Assembly: GCF_013240295.1 (NCBI RefSeq)
Contig: NZ_JABETK010000001.1
Span: 1,116,001 to 1,180,000, forward strand
Source of the DNA: Neoaquamicrobium sediminum
Lineage (GTDB): Bacteria; Pseudomonadota; Alphaproteobacteria; Rhizobiales; Rhizobiaceae
Length of the DNA: 64,000 bases
Direction: 5' to 3'
In this document: one piece after another, positions 17,673 to 28,843 of the stretch
Layout: every line of letters starts with the position of its first letter
How positions within the stretch are numbered: position 1 is the first letter of the stretch
Position numbers and translations under genes: made by a program
Notes under the pieces: generated by a model
Database searches by the model: none
Told to the model about the DNA's origin: nothing
What the model saw: only the letters and a program-made list of their open reading frames with translations

Positions 17673-19546
17673 GGGTCGGTGGAATGATTGCCCGGCGCGA
17701 TTTTCTTGCGCTGGGCGGCGCGGCCGTCGCTGCGCCACTGCTGGTTCGAGACGCCTTCGCCCAGTTGCCGACGGACACGCCGCTTCACGGCATATCGGTC
17801 TTCGGCGACCTGAAATACGGACCCGACTTTGCGCATTTCGACTATGTGAACCCGGATGCGCCCAGCGGCGGGCGCATCGTCACCCAGTCGCCGGTACGCA
17901 TCTACAACCAGAACTTCGACACGTTCGATACGCTCAACATGTACGTGCTGCGCGGCAACGCGGCATTCGGCATGGATCTCACCTACGCCTCGCTGCTGGC
18001 GAGTTCGTCCGACGAGACCAGCTCGATGTACGGCTATGCGGCGGAGTCGGTGTTCGTCAGCGAGGACAGGCTGACATGGCGCTTCACGCTGCATCCCGAC
18101 GCAGCGTTCCACGACGGCACGCCGATCAAGGCCTCCGACGTCCTCTTTACCCTGACGACGCTGCGCGATCTCGGCCACGAAAACATCGCCAGCACGCTGC
18201 GCGAAGTCGAGACAATGGAAACGCCCGACGAGCGCACCGTCTCGGTAACGCTGAAACCGGATGCCGGCATATCGGTGCTTTTGACCGTCGCCGGCGCGCC
18301 GATCTTTTCGGAAAGCTGGTGGGAAGGCCGCGATTTCCAGGCAACGCTCTCCGAAGCGCCGCTGGGTTCCGGACCGTATCGGGTCGGCCGCTTCAATTTC
18401 GGCAGCTTCATCGAGTTCGACAGGGTCGCCGACCATTGGGCGGTCAAGCGCCCGGTCATGGTCGGGCGCTACAATTTCGACCGCATCCGCTACGAATATT
18501 ATCGTGACAGGACCGCATCCTTCGAGGCGTTCAAGGGCGGCAACATCCTCTTCCGGGAGGAATTCACGTCGCGCAACTGGGCGACGGACTACAATTTCCC
18601 GGCCATCAACGACGGCAGGGTCAAGATCGAGGACTATCCCGACGAGACACCGTCCGGCGGCCAGGGCTGGTTCTTCAACACCCGCCGGGAAAAGTTCGCA
18701 GACCGGCGCATCCGCCAGGCCATCGGCATGCTGTTCGATTTCGAATGGACGAATGCCAATATCATGTACGGCCTCTACGAGCGTTCCAACTCCTTCTTCG
18801 AAAAGTCGGACAACAAGGCGTCGGGCCTGCCGAACGAAGCCGAGCTCGAACTGCTGGAACCGTTTCGCGACCAGCTCCCGCCCGAGGTTTTCGAAGAACC
18901 CTATGTCGCGCCCGTCACCGACGGCAGCGGCCGCGACCGCAACCAGATGCGCGCCGCGCTGGCGATGTTCACGGAGGCCGGCTGCAAGCTGGACGGCCGC
19001 CGTATGCTGCTGCCCTCCGGCGAGCAGCTTACGATCGAGTTTCTCGGCAACTCGGACACGTTCGAGCCGCACCACAACGCCTTCATTCGCAATCTGACCC
19101 AGCTCGGCATCCGCGCCAGCTACCGCATCGTCGACGCCGCGCAATATTCGCTGCGGCTGCGCGAGTTCGATTTCGACATGGTGGTGTCGCGCTTCACGAT
19201 GTCGCTCTTCCCGTCGCGCTTCATCAGGCAGGTGTTCGGCTCGGTCAGCGCCAATTCGCCGGGCTCGTTCAACATGGCCGGCATGGCCAATCCCGCCATC
19301 GACGCCGTGCTGGAGAAAATCATCGCGGCGAAGTCGCAAGAGGAATTCACCATGGCCACGCGCGTGCTCGACCGGATCATCCGCGCCGAGCACTATGTAG
19401 TTTTCCAGTGGCACAAGGCCGCGCATTGGCTCGCATATTGGGACTATTACGACCGGCCCGCGGTCAGCCCAAAATACGCCATCGGCGTGCTCGACACATG
19501 GTGGACGCGCCCGGACAAGGTCCAGGCCACCGGCATGACCGGCTGA
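17669..19546 (+). CDS. Peptide ABC transporter substrate-binding protein (YejA-like) 2, probable Tat substrate
   Basis: Also 625 residues and homologous to the gene before it: [67 protein letters not shown]. The leader is different: [20 protein letters not shown] has a twin-arginine RRDFL motif, which points to export by the Tat system instead of Sec. Start [10 protein letters not shown] at 17669 overlaps the upstream stop (ATGA). The two proteins probably give the one YejBEF permease two ligand ranges; that is inference. Confidence 0.9.
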   Translation: MRVGGMIARRDFLALGGAAVAAPLLVRDAFAQLPTDTPLHGISVFGDLKYGPDFAHFDYVNPDAPSGGRIVTQSPVRIYNQNFDTFDTLNMYVLRGNAAFGMDLTYASLLASSSDETSSMYGYAAESVFVSEDRLTWRFTLHPDAAFHDGTPIKASDVLFTLTTLRDLGHENIASTLREVETMETPDERTVSVTLKPDAGISVLLTVAGAPIFSESWWEGRDFQATLSEAPLGSGPYRVGRFNFGSFIEFDRVADHWAVKRPVMVGRYNFDRIRYEYYRDRTASFEAFKGGNILFREEFTSRNWATDYNFPAINDGRVKIEDYPDETPSGGQGWFFNTRREKFADRRIRQAIGMLFDFEWTNANIMYGLYERSNSFFEKSDNKASGLPNEAELELLEPFRDQLPPEVFEEPYVAPVTDGSGRDRNQMRAALAMFTEAGCKLDGRRMLLPSGEQLTIEFLGNSDTFEPHHNAFIRNLTQLGIRASYRIVDAAQYSLRLREFDFDMVVSRFTMSLFPSRFIRQVFGSVSANSPGSFNMAGMANPAIDAVLEKIIAAKSQEEFTMATRVLDRIIRAEHYVVFQWHKAAHWLAYWDYYDRPAVSPKYAIGVLDTWWTRPDKVQATGMTG

Positions 19547-19613
19547 CGCAAGCTTCCCATGTGATGACAAAGCCGGTTACAGACGTGTCCAGCTCGAAAC
19601 CCGAAGGAAACTG

Positions 19614-20705
19614 ATGGGCGCCTATATCCTCCGCCGCCTGCTGCTGATGATCCCGACGCTGTTCGGCATCATGGCCATCTCCTTCATCGTCATCCAGTTC
19701 GCGCCCGGCGGGCCGGTGGAACAGGTGATCGCGCGCATGACCGGCGACGGCGGCGGTGCGACCGACCGCCTTTCCGGCGGCGGGGCCGACGTCTCGCAGA
19801 ATTTCGATGCCGGAAACGACTACAAATATCGCGGCGCGCAGGGGCTCGACCCCGCCTTCATCGCCCAGCTCGAAAAGCAGTTCGGCTTCGACAAGCCGCC
19901 GCTCGAACGCTTCTTCAACATGTTGTGGAACTATGCCCGCTTCGATTTCGGCGAGAGCTATTTCCGCGACATCTCGGTCATCGACCTCATCATAGAGAAG
20001 ATGCCGGTCTCGATCTCGCTGGGGCTGTGGATCACGCTGATCTCCTACTCGATCTCGATACCGCTCGGCATCCGCAAGGCGGTCAAGGACGGCACCGCCT
20101 TCGACGTGTGGACAAGCGGCATCGTCATCGTCGGCTATGCCATACCGGGCTTCCTGTTCGCGATCCTGCTAATGGTGCTGTTTGCCGGCGGCTCGTTCTT
20201 CGACTGGTTTCCGCTGCGCGGGCTCACCTCGGAGAACTGGGGCGACATGTCCTGGCCGGAACGTATCCTCGACTATTTCTGGCACCTGGCGCTGCCGCTG
20301 ACGGCAATGGTGCTGTCGGCCTTCGCCACCACCACGCTGTTGACCAAGAACTCCTTCCTGGACGAAATCCGCAAGCAATATGTCGTCACGGCGCGGGCCA
20401 AGGGCCTGTCCGAGCGGCAGGTGCTCTACGGCCACGTCTTCCGCAACGCCATGCTCATCATCATCGCCGGTTTTCCGGGCGCGTTCATCTCCGCCTTCTT
20501 CACCGGCTCGCTGCTCATCGAGAACATCTTCTCGCTCGACGGGTTGGGCCTTCTCGGCTTCCGTTCCGTGCTCGACCGCGACTATGCCGTGGTGTTCGCC
20601 ACCCTCTACATCTTCTCGCTGATCGGCCTGTTCGTCAGCCTTCTCTCGGACCTCACCTACACGATGATCGATCCGCGGATCGATTTCGAAAGGCGGGAGG
20701 TCTAG
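19614..20705 (+). CDS. yejB: Microcin C/peptide ABC transporter permease YejB
   Basis: A 363-residue inner-membrane permease. Six hydrophobic segments, the first in residues 8-30 ([20 protein letters not shown]). A long periplasmic loop follows, and the coupling EAA loop reads [20 protein letters not shown]. The extended loop with [14 protein letters not shown] is longer than in typical DppB and is a YejB trait. Start follows GGAAACTG. It overlaps no gene; yejE begins right after its stop. Confidence 0.95.
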   Translation: MGAYILRRLLLMIPTLFGIMAISFIVIQFAPGGPVEQVIARMTGDGGGATDRLSGGGADVSQNFDAGNDYKYRGAQGLDPAFIAQLEKQFGFDKPPLERFFNMLWNYARFDFGESYFRDISVIDLIIEKMPVSISLGLWITLISYSISIPLGIRKAVKDGTAFDVWTSGIVIVGYAIPGFLFAILLMVLFAGGSFFDWFPLRGLTSENWGDMSWPERILDYFWHLALPLTAMVLSAFATTTLLTKNSFLDEIRKQYVVTARAKGLSERQVLYGHVFRNAMLIIIAGFPGAFISAFFTGSLLIENIFSLDGLGLLGFRSVLDRDYAVVFATLYIFSLIGLFVSLLSDLTYTMIDPRIDFERREV

Positions 20706-21857
20706 ATGTCCGACGTGATCGCCAAGGGCGAAGTGGAGAAGGTGCGCGAGCGCACGGCGCGGCCATGGCTGTCGCCGCTGAACCAGCGCCGCTGGCAGAA
20801 CTTCAAGGCCAACCGGCGCGGCTACTGGTCGCTCTGGATTTTCCTGGTCCTGTTCGTGCTGTCGCTGTTTGCCGAGTTCATCGCCAACGACAAGCCGATC
20901 GTCGCGTCCTACAAGGGCGAGATCCTGTTCCCGGTCTTGGTCGACTACCCCGAAGAGAAGTTCGGCGGCTTCCTTGCCGTCACCGATTATCGCGACCCGA
21001 TCATCAGCGAGGAGATCGAGGCCAATGGCTGGCTGATCTGGCCGCCGATCCGCTATTCCTACCGCACGGTCAACAACGACATCCCCGAATCCGCGCCGGC
21101 CAAACCCTCCTGGCTCTATGACGCGGAGACGCGCTGCGGCCGCTATTTCGACGGCGCCGCCGACCCCGCCTGCACGGTCGGCAACTGGAACTGGCTCGGC
21201 ACCGACGATCAGGCGCGCGACGTGCTGGCGCGCATCATCTACGGCTTCCGCATATCGGTGCTGTTCGGCCTCGTGCTCACGCTGGCCTCGGCCGTCATCG
21301 GCGTGTCGGCCGGCGCCGTGCAGGGCTATTTCGGCGGCTGGACCGATTTGATCTTCCAGCGCGTGATCGAGATCTGGTCGTCGATCCCGGTGCTCTACCT
21401 GATCCTCATCATCGCCGCCGTTCTGCCGCCGGGCTTCTTCATCCTGCTCGGCATCATGCTCCTGTTCTCGTGGGTCGCCTTCGTCGGCGTGGTGCGCGCG
21501 GAATTCCTGCGCGCGCGCAACTTCGAATATGTCAACGCCGCACGCGCGCTCGGCGTCTCCAACGGCACGATCATGTTCCGCCACCTTCTGCCCAACGCCA
21601 TGGTGGCGACGCTGACCTTCCTGCCCTTCATCCTCAACGGCTCGATCACGACGCTGACCTCGCTCGACTTCCTCGGCTTCGGCCTGCCGCCCGGCTCGGC
21701 CTCGCTGGGCGAGCTGCTGCGCCAGGGCCAGCGCAACCTCAACGCGCCATGGCTCGGCATCACCGGCTTCCTGACGCTGTCGATCATGCTGTCGCTGCTG
21801 ATCTTCATCGGCGAGGCCGTGCGCGACGCCTTCGACCCCCGGAAGACGTTCAAATGA
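20706..21857 (+). CDS. yejE: Microcin C/peptide ABC transporter permease YejE
   Basis: A 383-residue inner-membrane permease starting immediately after the yejB stop. The N-terminal cytoplasmic part contains LNQRRWQNFKANRRGYWSLW before the first helix, and a large periplasmic insert holds LIWPPIRYSYRTVNNDIPES, both YejE features. The EAA loop is YVNAARALGVSNGTIMFRHL. Its stop overlaps yejF by 4 bp. Confidence 0.95.
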   Translation: MSDVIAKGEVEKVRERTARPWLSPLNQRRWQNFKANRRGYWSLWIFLVLFVLSLFAEFIANDKPIVASYKGEILFPVLVDYPEEKFGGFLAVTDYRDPIISEEIEANGWLIWPPIRYSYRTVNNDIPESAPAKPSWLYDAETRCGRYFDGAADPACTVGNWNWLGTDDQARDVLARIIYGFRISVLFGLVLTLASAVIGVSAGAVQGYFGGWTDLIFQRVIEIWSSIPVLYLILIIAAVLPPGFFILLGIMLLFSWVAFVGVVRAEFLRARNFEYVNAARALGVSNGTIMFRHLLPNAMVATLTFLPFILNGSITTLTSLDFLGFGLPPGSASLGELLRQGQRNLNAPWLGITGFLTLSIMLSLLIFIGEAVRDAFDPRKTFK

Positions 21858-23485
21858 GCGACACACCTCTCCTCTCCGTGCGCGATCTTTCCGTGGCCTT
21901 CACGCAGGGCGGCGCGCAGAATCTTGCCGTCGATCGCGTCTCCTTCGACATCGCGCGCGGCGAGACGGTCGCGCTCGTCGGAGAATCCGGGTCGGGCAAG
22001 TCCGTCTCGGCGCTCTCGGTCCTCAAGCTTTTGCCCTACCCGGCCGCCAGCCACCCCTCGGGCGAAATCCTGTTCCACGGCGAGAACCTGCTGGCAGGCG
22101 GCGAGAAGGAACTTCGCAAGGTGCGCGGCAACAAGATCACCATGATCTTCCAGGAGCCGATGACCTCGCTCAACCCGCTGCACACGATCGAGCAGCAGAT
22201 CGGCGAGATCCTGAAGATCCACCGCGGTATGGGCGACAAGCAGGCCCGTGCCCGCACGCTGGAGCTGCTGCATGAAGTCGGCATCCAGCAGCCGGAACGC
22301 CGCCTCGGCGCCTATCCGCACCAGTTGTCGGGCGGTCAGCGCCAGCGCGTGATGATCGCCATGTCGCTCGCCAACGAGCCGGAGCTGCTGATCGCGGACG
22401 AGCCGACCACCGCGCTCGACGTCACCGTGCAGGCGCAGATCCTCGAATTGCTGGACGAGCTGAAGAAGAAGAACGGCATGTCGATGCTGTTCATCACCCA
22501 CGACCTCGGCATCGTCCGGCGCATCGCCGACAAGGTCTGCGTGATGACCAAGGGGCGAATCGTCGAGGCCGGCCCGACCAGCGAGATTTTCGAGAACCCG
22601 CAGCACGAATACACCCGCCACCTGCTCGCCGCCGAGCCGAAGGGCACCGCCCCCAAGGCGAACCCGGACGCCGAGACGGTCATGACGGGCGACGACATAA
22701 AAGTCTGGTTCCCGATCAAGCAGGGCTTCTTCAGGAATACCGTCGACCACGTGAAGGCGGTCGACGGCATCGACGTCGTGGTCAAGGCCGGCCAGACGCT
22801 CGGCGTCGTCGGCGAATCCGGTTCCGGCAAGACCACGCTCGGCCTCGCCCTGTCGCGCATGATCTCGTCGGAAGGCAGGATCATGCTCGGCCAGAAGGAA
22901 ATCGACGGCTACTCCTTCAAGCAGATGCGCCCGCTGCGCAGCGAGATGCAGATCGTCTTCCAGGACCCGTTCGGCTCGCTGTCGCCGCGCATGTCGGTCT
23001 CCGAGATCATCGAGGAAGGCCTGAAGATCCACGAGCCGAACCTGTCCGTCGACGAGCGCGACGCGATGGTTGTCGACGTGCTCGGCGAGGTCGGGCTCGA
23101 TCCGGCCACCCGCTTCCGCTACCCGCACGAATTCTCCGGCGGCCAGCGTCAGCGCATCGCGATCGCGCGCGCCATGGTGCTGAAGCCGCGCTTCGTCATG
23201 CTCGACGAGCCGACCTCGGCGCTCGACATGAGCGTGCAGGCGCAGGTGGTGGACCTTCTGCGCGACCTGCAGAAGAAACACGACCTCGCCTATCTCTTCA
23301 TCAGCCACGACCTCAAGGTGGTGCGCGCCCTGTCGAACCATGTCATCGTCATGCGCAACGGCAAGGTGGTGGAGCAGGGTTCGACCGAGCAGATTTTCGA
23401 GAACCCGCAAACCGACTATACCAAGGCGCTGATCGCCGCCGCCTTCGACATCGCCACCGCGCCCGCCGGCGTCGTCAGCCAGTAG
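21854..23485 (+). CDS. yejF: Microcin C/peptide ABC transporter ATPase YejF (two nucleotide-binding domains)
   Basis: A 543-residue fusion of two ABC domains. Domain 1: Walker A GESGSGKS, signature LSGGQRQR, Walker [13 protein letters not shown]. Domain 2 from about residue 285: Walker A GESGSGKT, signature FSGGQRQR, Walker [13 protein letters not shown]. Both carry the oligopeptide-transporter tail ([28 protein letters not shown]). It powers the YejBE permease from the cytoplasm. ATG at 21854 overlaps yejE. Confidence 0.96.
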   Translation: MSDTPLLSVRDLSVAFTQGGAQNLAVDRVSFDIARGETVALVGESGSGKSVSALSVLKLLPYPAASHPSGEILFHGENLLAGGEKELRKVRGNKITMIFQEPMTSLNPLHTIEQQIGEILKIHRGMGDKQARARTLELLHEVGIQQPERRLGAYPHQLSGGQRQRVMIAMSLANEPELLIADEPTTALDVTVQAQILELLDELKKKNGMSMLFITHDLGIVRRIADKVCVMTKGRIVEAGPTSEIFENPQHEYTRHLLAAEPKGTAPKANPDAETVMTGDDIKVWFPIKQGFFRNTVDHVKAVDGIDVVVKAGQTLGVVGESGSGKTTLGLALSRMISSEGRIMLGQKEIDGYSFKQMRPLRSEMQIVFQDPFGSLSPRMSVSEIIEEGLKIHEPNLSVDERDAMVVDVLGEVGLDPATRFRYPHEFSGGQRQRIAIARAMVLKPRFVMLDEPTSALDMSVQAQVVDLLRDLQKKHDLAYLFISHDLKVVRALSNHVIVMRNGKVVEQGSTEQIFENPQTDYTKALIAAAFDIATAPAGVVSQ

Positions 23486-23507
23486 CTTCACTTTCAGGAC
23501 CATCGCC

Positions 23508-24449
23508 ATGTCTTCACCTGCGCGCAGCCGCATCCTGCTTTCGGTTACCGGCTACGACCCGAAGCTGTGGAAGGAACTGCTGTCGGTCGAACACGACGTC
23601 GTCACCCAGCCGGACGGCGAAGCGATCGACTATGCGGTTGTCTGGAAGCATCCACACGGCGCTCTCGATGGGCTGAAGGGCCTCAAGGCGATCTTCTCGC
23701 TAGGCGCCGGTGTCGACCACATTCTTGCCGATCCCGGCCTGCCCGAGGTACCGATCGCGCGCATCGTGGCCGACAACTTGACCCAGCACATGGTCGAATA
23801 CATGACCTGGCGGGTGCTCGATCATCACCGCAACGGCATGACCTACCGCGCCAATCAGGCGCAGAAGATCTGGCGCGAACCGCCGCAGCCCGTAGCCGGC
23901 GAGATCAGCGTCGGCATCATGGGCCTGGGTCAGCTCGGCCGCGCCTGCGCCTCCGCGTTTCTGACGCTCGGCTTCAAGGTCAATGGCTGGACAAGAACGC
24001 CGCGCCCTGTGGAAGGCGTCACTACCTTCCACGGCGAAAGCGGGCTGCGCGACTTCCTCGGCGCGACCGACATTCTGGTAGTGCTGCTGCCGCACACGCC
24101 GGCCACCGAAGGCATCATCGACCATGCGCTCCTGCGCGGCCTGCGCCGCGAAAACCGGCTTGGCGGCGCGATCCTCATCAATGGCGGACGCGGCAAGCTG
24201 CAGAAGGAGGCAGACATCCTTCAGGCACTCGACGAGGGCATCTTGAAGGAAGCAAGCCTCGACGTCTTCCAGCAAGAGCCGCTGCCTCCGCAGAGCCCGC
24301 TCTGGACGCACCCGCGCGTCTTCGTGACCCCGCACTCGGCGGCCACCTCCGATCCAGTCCATCTCGCCCCGCTGATGCTCGAACAGATCGCGCGCCACCA
24401 ACGCGGCGAGGCGCTGCAGAACGTCGTCGACCGCGCGGAAGGGTATTGA
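23508..24449 (+). CDS. ghrA: NAD(P)-dependent 2-hydroxyacid dehydrogenase (GhrA-like)
   Basis: A 313-residue protein with a Rossmann motif GIMGLGQLGRACASAFLTLG at about residue 137, the catalytic Arg region LINGGRGKLQKEADIL, Glu in LDVFQQEPLPPQSPLW and His in VTPHSAATSDP. The length and the DHILADPGLP / LTQHMVEYM segments fit glyoxylate/hydroxypyruvate reductase A. It reduces glyoxylate or hydroxypyruvate in the cytoplasm. It follows yejF by 22 bp and may be cotranscribed, although no link in function is known. Confidence 0.9.
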   Translation: MSSPARSRILLSVTGYDPKLWKELLSVEHDVVTQPDGEAIDYAVVWKHPHGALDGLKGLKAIFSLGAGVDHILADPGLPEVPIARIVADNLTQHMVEYMTWRVLDHHRNGMTYRANQAQKIWREPPQPVAGEISVGIMGLGQLGRACASAFLTLGFKVNGWTRTPRPVEGVTTFHGESGLRDFLGATDILVVLLPHTPATEGIIDHALLRGLRRENRLGGAILINGGRGKLQKEADILQALDEGILKEASLDVFQQEPLPPQSPLWTHPRVFVTPHSAATSDPVHLAPLMLEQIARHQRGEALQNVVDRAEGY

Positions 24450-24456
24450 GCGAAGG

Positions 24457-25317
24457 TCACACCCGCCGGAACCTCGTCGGCGGGCCGTAGAGGTAGGCGA
24501 TTCGTTCCACGGCCGCGGCGAGCGGTTCGCGTGAGACCATCATGGTGTGGCCGTTGGCGTGGATGATGGTTTTCTCGTCGACCATGATCGCCACGTGGCC
24601 CTTCCAGAAAACGAGGTCGCCGCGCCGCAGCCCGGCGAGATTGTTGCCCACCTCCAGCGCCGCGCCGATCGTGGCCGCCTGCATGTCGGTGTCGCGGCGC
24701 ACATCGCTTCCCGCCATGCGCATGGAAAGCTGTACGAGGCCCGAACAGTCGATGCCGAAGGCGCTCGATCCGCCCCAGAGATAGGGCGTGCGCTCCAGCT
24801 CTTCGGCGACCGCGACATAGTCGCCACTGACCGTGCCTACAGGCCGCAGGTGCGCGGCGACCAGCGCCTCGCCGCTTTCAAGAAGCGCGTAGTCCGTGCC
24901 GCGCGTCGTCGCTCCGCCCACCACCGTCAGCCGGCTGCCCATGGAGAGGGCGCCCGTGGCCGGCTTCTTCATGTCGGCTTCGCGATAGCTGAAGGTACGC
25001 GGCACGGCGACGACATGTGTGGGCGCCGCACCCGGCTCTGCCAGCCCTGTTGCGGGCGCGTAGCCGACATAGCCGTCGCGCGCGCCCTGCACCCAGGCGA
25101 AGCCTTCCGTTTCCTCGAAGACCATCACCTCGTCTCCGGCCAGAAGCTGGGTGTCGAGCCCGGCATCGGGCCGCGGCGCGTTGCGCAGGTCGAGAACGGG
25201 CGCGGCGACCCGCGCCGGGCGGCCGGTAACGAAACGCTGCGCCTCCACCGTGCCTCGCAGCCGCTCGTCGGCGAGATCGGGCCGGAAGGCCTGCAGCCTG
25301 CGGTCGAGGGCGTTCAT
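24457..25317 (-). CDS. NlpC/P60 family cysteine peptidase (C40)
   Basis: A 286-residue protein. Two SH3-like regions occupy residues about 30-170 (PVLDLRNAPRPDAGLDTQLL, GFAWVQGARDGYVGY). The C-terminal NlpC/P60 domain has the catalytic Cys in GIDCSGLVQLSM, the His in WKGHVAIMVD and the third site in IIHANGHTMM. It would cleave peptide cross-links or stem peptides of peptidoglycan, yet no signal peptide is visible; the family in rhizobia often lacks one. Start ATG at 25317 overlaps the MarR-type gene by 4 bp. Confidence 0.9.
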   Translation of the reverse strand: MNALDRRLQAFRPDLADERLRGTVEAQRFVTGRPARVAAPVLDLRNAPRPDAGLDTQLLAGDEVMVFEETEGFAWVQGARDGYVGYAPATGLAEPGAAPTHVVAVPRTFSYREADMKKPATGALSMGSRLTVVGGATTRGTDYALLESGEALVAAHLRPVGTVSGDYVAVAEELERTPYLWGGSSAFGIDCSGLVQLSMRMAGSDVRRDTDMQAATIGAALEVGNNLAGLRRGDLVFWKGHVAIMVDEKTIIHANGHTMMVSREPLAAAVERIAYLYGPPTRFRRV

Positions 25318-25664
25318 ATCGGCAGCTCCGCAGCCTTGTCGATGACGAGATCACCGAAGCGTTCGACGAACAGCGCGCCCTCCACGGTGCGCTTGATCAG
25401 AACGTTGCGCTTGTCCTTCTCGTCGCGGTGGCGCGACAACAGCTTGAGCGAGCCCATCGTGTCGAGCGCGCGGGTAATCACCGGCTTGGTCACGGAGAGC
25501 TTTTCAGCCAGCCCGCGCACGGTGTGCGGCGGCGGGTCGAGATAGACCGTCAGCAGGATCGCCATCTGGCGCATGGTAAGGTCGTGCGACGCCGCCTGCA
25601 CCTCCGCCAGCGTGACCTGCTGCCAGAGCCGCAGCGACTGGCTGGGACGCATCGCGATGCCCAT
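25314..25664 (-). CDS. MarR family transcriptional regulator
   Basis: A 116-residue winged-helix protein: LTMRQMAILLTVYLDPPPHT, then VRGLAEKLSVTKPVITRALD as the recognition helix, then the wing KLLSRHRDEKDKRNVLIKRT. It is shorter than classical MarR and lacks much of the dimer helices. Coupled by a 4-bp overlap to the NlpC/P60 gene, which it may regulate. Confidence 0.85.
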   Translation of the reverse strand: MGIAMRPSQSLRLWQQVTLAEVQAASHDLTMRQMAILLTVYLDPPPHTVRGLAEKLSVTKPVITRALDTMGSLKLLSRHRDEKDKRNVLIKRTVEGALFVERFGDLVIDKAAELPI

Positions 25665-25708
25665 CGGCGCTCCACGGAAGGTCGTTTCGGTTCCGTATCA
25701 TTCAAGCG

Positions 25709-25742
25709 AAAAAAAAGCGGCCGGCGCAAGGCACCGGCCGCT
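25709..25742 (-). terminator. Rho-independent terminator of the RND efflux operon
   Basis: A 9-bp GC-rich stem (25716-25724 with 25734-25742) is followed on the minus strand by eight T's. It lies 23 bases past the proposed stop at 25765 of the RND transporter gene; the unshifted frame of that gene would read through it, which supports the proposed stop. Confidence 0.9.
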
Positions 25743-25764
25743 CTTCATTTCGTCTCTACGGCGG

Positions 25765-28700
25765 CTACTCGCCAGCCGGCGCCCCTGCGGCTGCGGAGCG
25801 TCGTCCTCCACATGCCCCATCTCCTTGGCGGAGATGAAGCTGTAGAACATCGGCACCACGAACAGCGTGAACATCGTGCCGATGATCAGGCCGGTGAAGA
25901 TGACGAGGCCCATCGAGAAGCGCGCCGCCGCACCGGCGCCAGAGGCGATGATGAGCGGCACCACGCCCAGCGACATCGCCGCCGTGGTCATCAGGATCGG
26001 CCGCAGGCGCACCTTTGCGGAGGCGACGATCGCCTCGAAGCGGTCTAGCCCATGGGCCTCGCGCTGCTGGTTGGCAAACTCCACCATCAGGATGCCGTGC
26101 TTGGTGATCAGCCCGATCAGCGTGATCAGACCCACCTGCGTGTAGATGTTCAGCGTCGAGAGGCCGAGGTTCAGCGGCAGCATCGCGCCGAAGATCGACA
26201 GCGGCACCGTCATCATGATGATAAACGGATCGCGGAAGCTCTCGAACTGCGCTGCGAGCACCAGATAGATCACCACAACGGCCAGCGCGAAGGCGATGAC
26301 GATCGTGTTGCCCTGCTCGATCTCCAGCCGCGACTGGCCGGAATAGTCGATGAAGAACCCGTCCGGCAGCAGCGGCCGTGCGATGTCCTCGATCAGCGCG
26401 AGACCGTCGCCGGTGGTCACGCCCGGCAGCGGCAGCGCGGAGATCGTCGCCGAGTTGAGCTGGTTGAACTGCTCGATGGCGGCCGCGCTGACGCCGGTGG
26501 AGATCGTCACCACCGCTGAAAGCGGCACCATCTGGCCGGTGGCGCTGCGCACGAAGAAGTCGCCCAGCCGTTCCGGATTCTCGCGGTACTCCTGCGGCAC
26601 CTGCATGATGATGTCGTAGCTGTTGGAATCGCGGTCGAACTGCGCGATCGCGCCGCCGCCCACCAGCAGGCTCAGCGTGGAGCCGATGTCGCGCACCGGC
26701 AGGTTGAGTGCCGCCGCGCGTTCGCGGTCGACCGTGATGACCACCTGCTGCGCGTTGAAGGCGAGCGAGTTCTGCACGACGATGAAGCGGCCGCTTGCCT
26801 GCGCCTCCTGGCGCACCTGCTCGGCCACCTCGTAGACCTGGCTCGGATCGCCGGTCGACTGGATCACCAGCGAGATCGGCAGGCCGCCGCCGGCACCCGG
26901 CAGCGAGGGCGGCGCGAAGACCAGCGCCTCGACGCCGGCGATCTTGGACAGCCGCGCCTGGATGTCCTGCTGGATTTCCTTCTGCGACCGTTCGCGCTCG
27001 GCCCAGTCCTTGAGCGCCCACACCGAGATGCCTGAATTGGTCTGGCCGCCGAAGCCGACGATTGAGAAGTTCGCGTCGAGCTCCGGCAGGTCCTCCGTCA
27101 ACGCGCGCATCTGGTCGGTGTACATCTTGGTGTACTCCGTCGTCGCATAAGGCGGCGCGGTCACCAGTGCGAAGAGCGCGCCCTCGTCTTCTTCCGGCGC
27201 GAGCTCGCTCGAGGTCTTCATGAACATGAAGCCGGTCAGGCCAACCAGCACCAGCACGATCAGCACCGTCACCGGCCGATAGTTCAGCGAACCGTGGACC
27301 AGTCGCTCGTAACGCGCCGAGACGCGGTCGAAGGTATTGTCGACGGCCTGCTGGAAGCGGCTGTGTCCACCGCGCTTGAGCAGCCGCGCCGACATCATCG
27401 GCGTGATCGTCAGGGCGACGATGCCGGAGATGACGACGGCGCCGGCCAGCGTCATGGCGAATTCGCGGAAAAGCGAACCCGTCAGGCCGCCGATGAAGGC
27501 GAGCGGCGCGAACACGGCCGCCAGCGTGATCGTCATCGCGACGACCGGCCCGGTGATCTCCTTCATGCCGACGAACGCCGCCTGCCGGGGCTCAGCCCCT
27601 CCTCGATATGCCGGTGGATGTTCTCCACCACCACGATGGCGTCGTCGACCACGAGGCCGATGGCGAGCACCATCGCCAGCAGCGACAGGAGGTTGATCGA
27701 GTAGCCGAGCGCGAACAGCACGAAACAGACGCCGATCAGCGACAGCGGTATCGTGACGATCGGCATCAGCACCGAACGGAACGAGCCCAGGAAGAGAAGA
27801 ATGATGACAATGACGATCACCACCGCTTCGGAGATCGTCGTGAACACCTCGCGGATCGATGCGCTGATCTGCTCGGTGGCGTTATACATCATCGTCAGCG
27901 TCATGCCCTCGGGCAGGCTCGCCTGGATCGCCGGCAACTCGTCGAGCACGGCCGAGGCCGTGTCCAGCGGGTTGGCGGACGGGGTAGGGAAGACGCCGAT
28001 GAAGGTCCCCGGCTGGCCGTTGAAGGTAACGACCATGTCGCTGCTTTCGGCGGCGAGCTCCACCTCGGCGACGTCGCGCAGCCGCACGACGTCGTCGCCA
28101 GTCGCCTTGAGCGGCAACTGGCCGAACGCCTCGGGGTTTTGCAGCGTCGATTCCATCGTCACCGAATAGGTGACGAACTCGTTCTTGGTCTTGCCTGGGG
28201 CCGCGAGGAAGTTGGCGGAATTGATGGCGTTCATCACCTCCGCGGCTGTCATGCCGCGGGCGGCCAGCCGCACCGGATCGACCCAGACGCGCATGGCGTA
28301 GTTGGCCGCGCCCATGATCTGGACCTCGGCGACGCCCGGAATGGTCGACATGCGCGGCCGGATGACGCGTTCGATATATTCCGTCACCTGCTCGTTGGTC
28401 ATGTTCGGGTTCTGCAGCGCCAGATACATGGTGGCGAACTGCATGCCCGTGCCCTTGACGATGGTCGGATCCTCGGCCTCGCTGGGCAACTGGCTGCGCA
28501 CCTGCTGCACCTTCGACATCACCTCCGTCAGCGCGACGTCGGGGTTGGAGCCCAGCCGCATCTGCACGGAAACGACGCTCGCGGAGGGGCGGCTCTGCGA
28601 GGTGACGTAGTCGACGTTCTCCGTCGTGGCGACGGCGGCCGAGATCGGCGCGGTGATGAAGCCCTGGATCAGCTCGGCGCTGGCGCCCGGATAGATCGTG

Positions 28701-28843
28701 GTGATCGTGATCACGGTCTCCTCGACCTCCGGATACTGGCGCACCTGGAGGTTGAAGAGCCCCTGGAAGCCCAGGAGCAGGATCATGATGCCGAGCACCG
28801 ACGACAGGACGGGCCGGCGGATGAAGATGTCGGAGAAGCTCAT
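25765..28843 (-). CDS. RND efflux transporter, HAE1 family (two frame breaks)
   Basis: About 1026 residues when one base is restored in the run at 27587-27590 (joining HIEEGLSP to RQAAFVGMKEITGPVV) and one at 25782-25785 (ending APAGE instead of running through a terminator). Marks of the HAE1/AcrB family: MSFSDIFIRRPVLSSVLGIM start, twelve membrane segments with GLVVDDAIVVVENIHRHIEE in TM4 (the proton-relay Asp pair), and the second-half repeat TLIGLITKHGILMVEFANQQ. It exports drugs or lipophilic molecules from the inner membrane through the adaptor encoded just upstream (4-bp overlap). No outer-membrane channel gene is nearby. Expression is probably repressed by the divergent TetR gene at 30126. 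Confidence 0.93.

Noticed and set aside
21395..23533. A 712-codon open frame on the minus strand opposite yejF, and similar long frames opposite the YejA-like genes (17630-19570) and opposite yejB/yejE (20169-21866)
   Set aside because: They mirror real genes codon by codon in GC-rich DNA and have shadow composition (His/Asp/Arg/Val/Leu-rich, no domains). The opposite strand encodes well-known proteins.
25698..25764. C-terminal extension of the RND transporter to 25698
   Set aside because: It would run through a strong intrinsic terminator; a one-base correction ends the protein at 25765.
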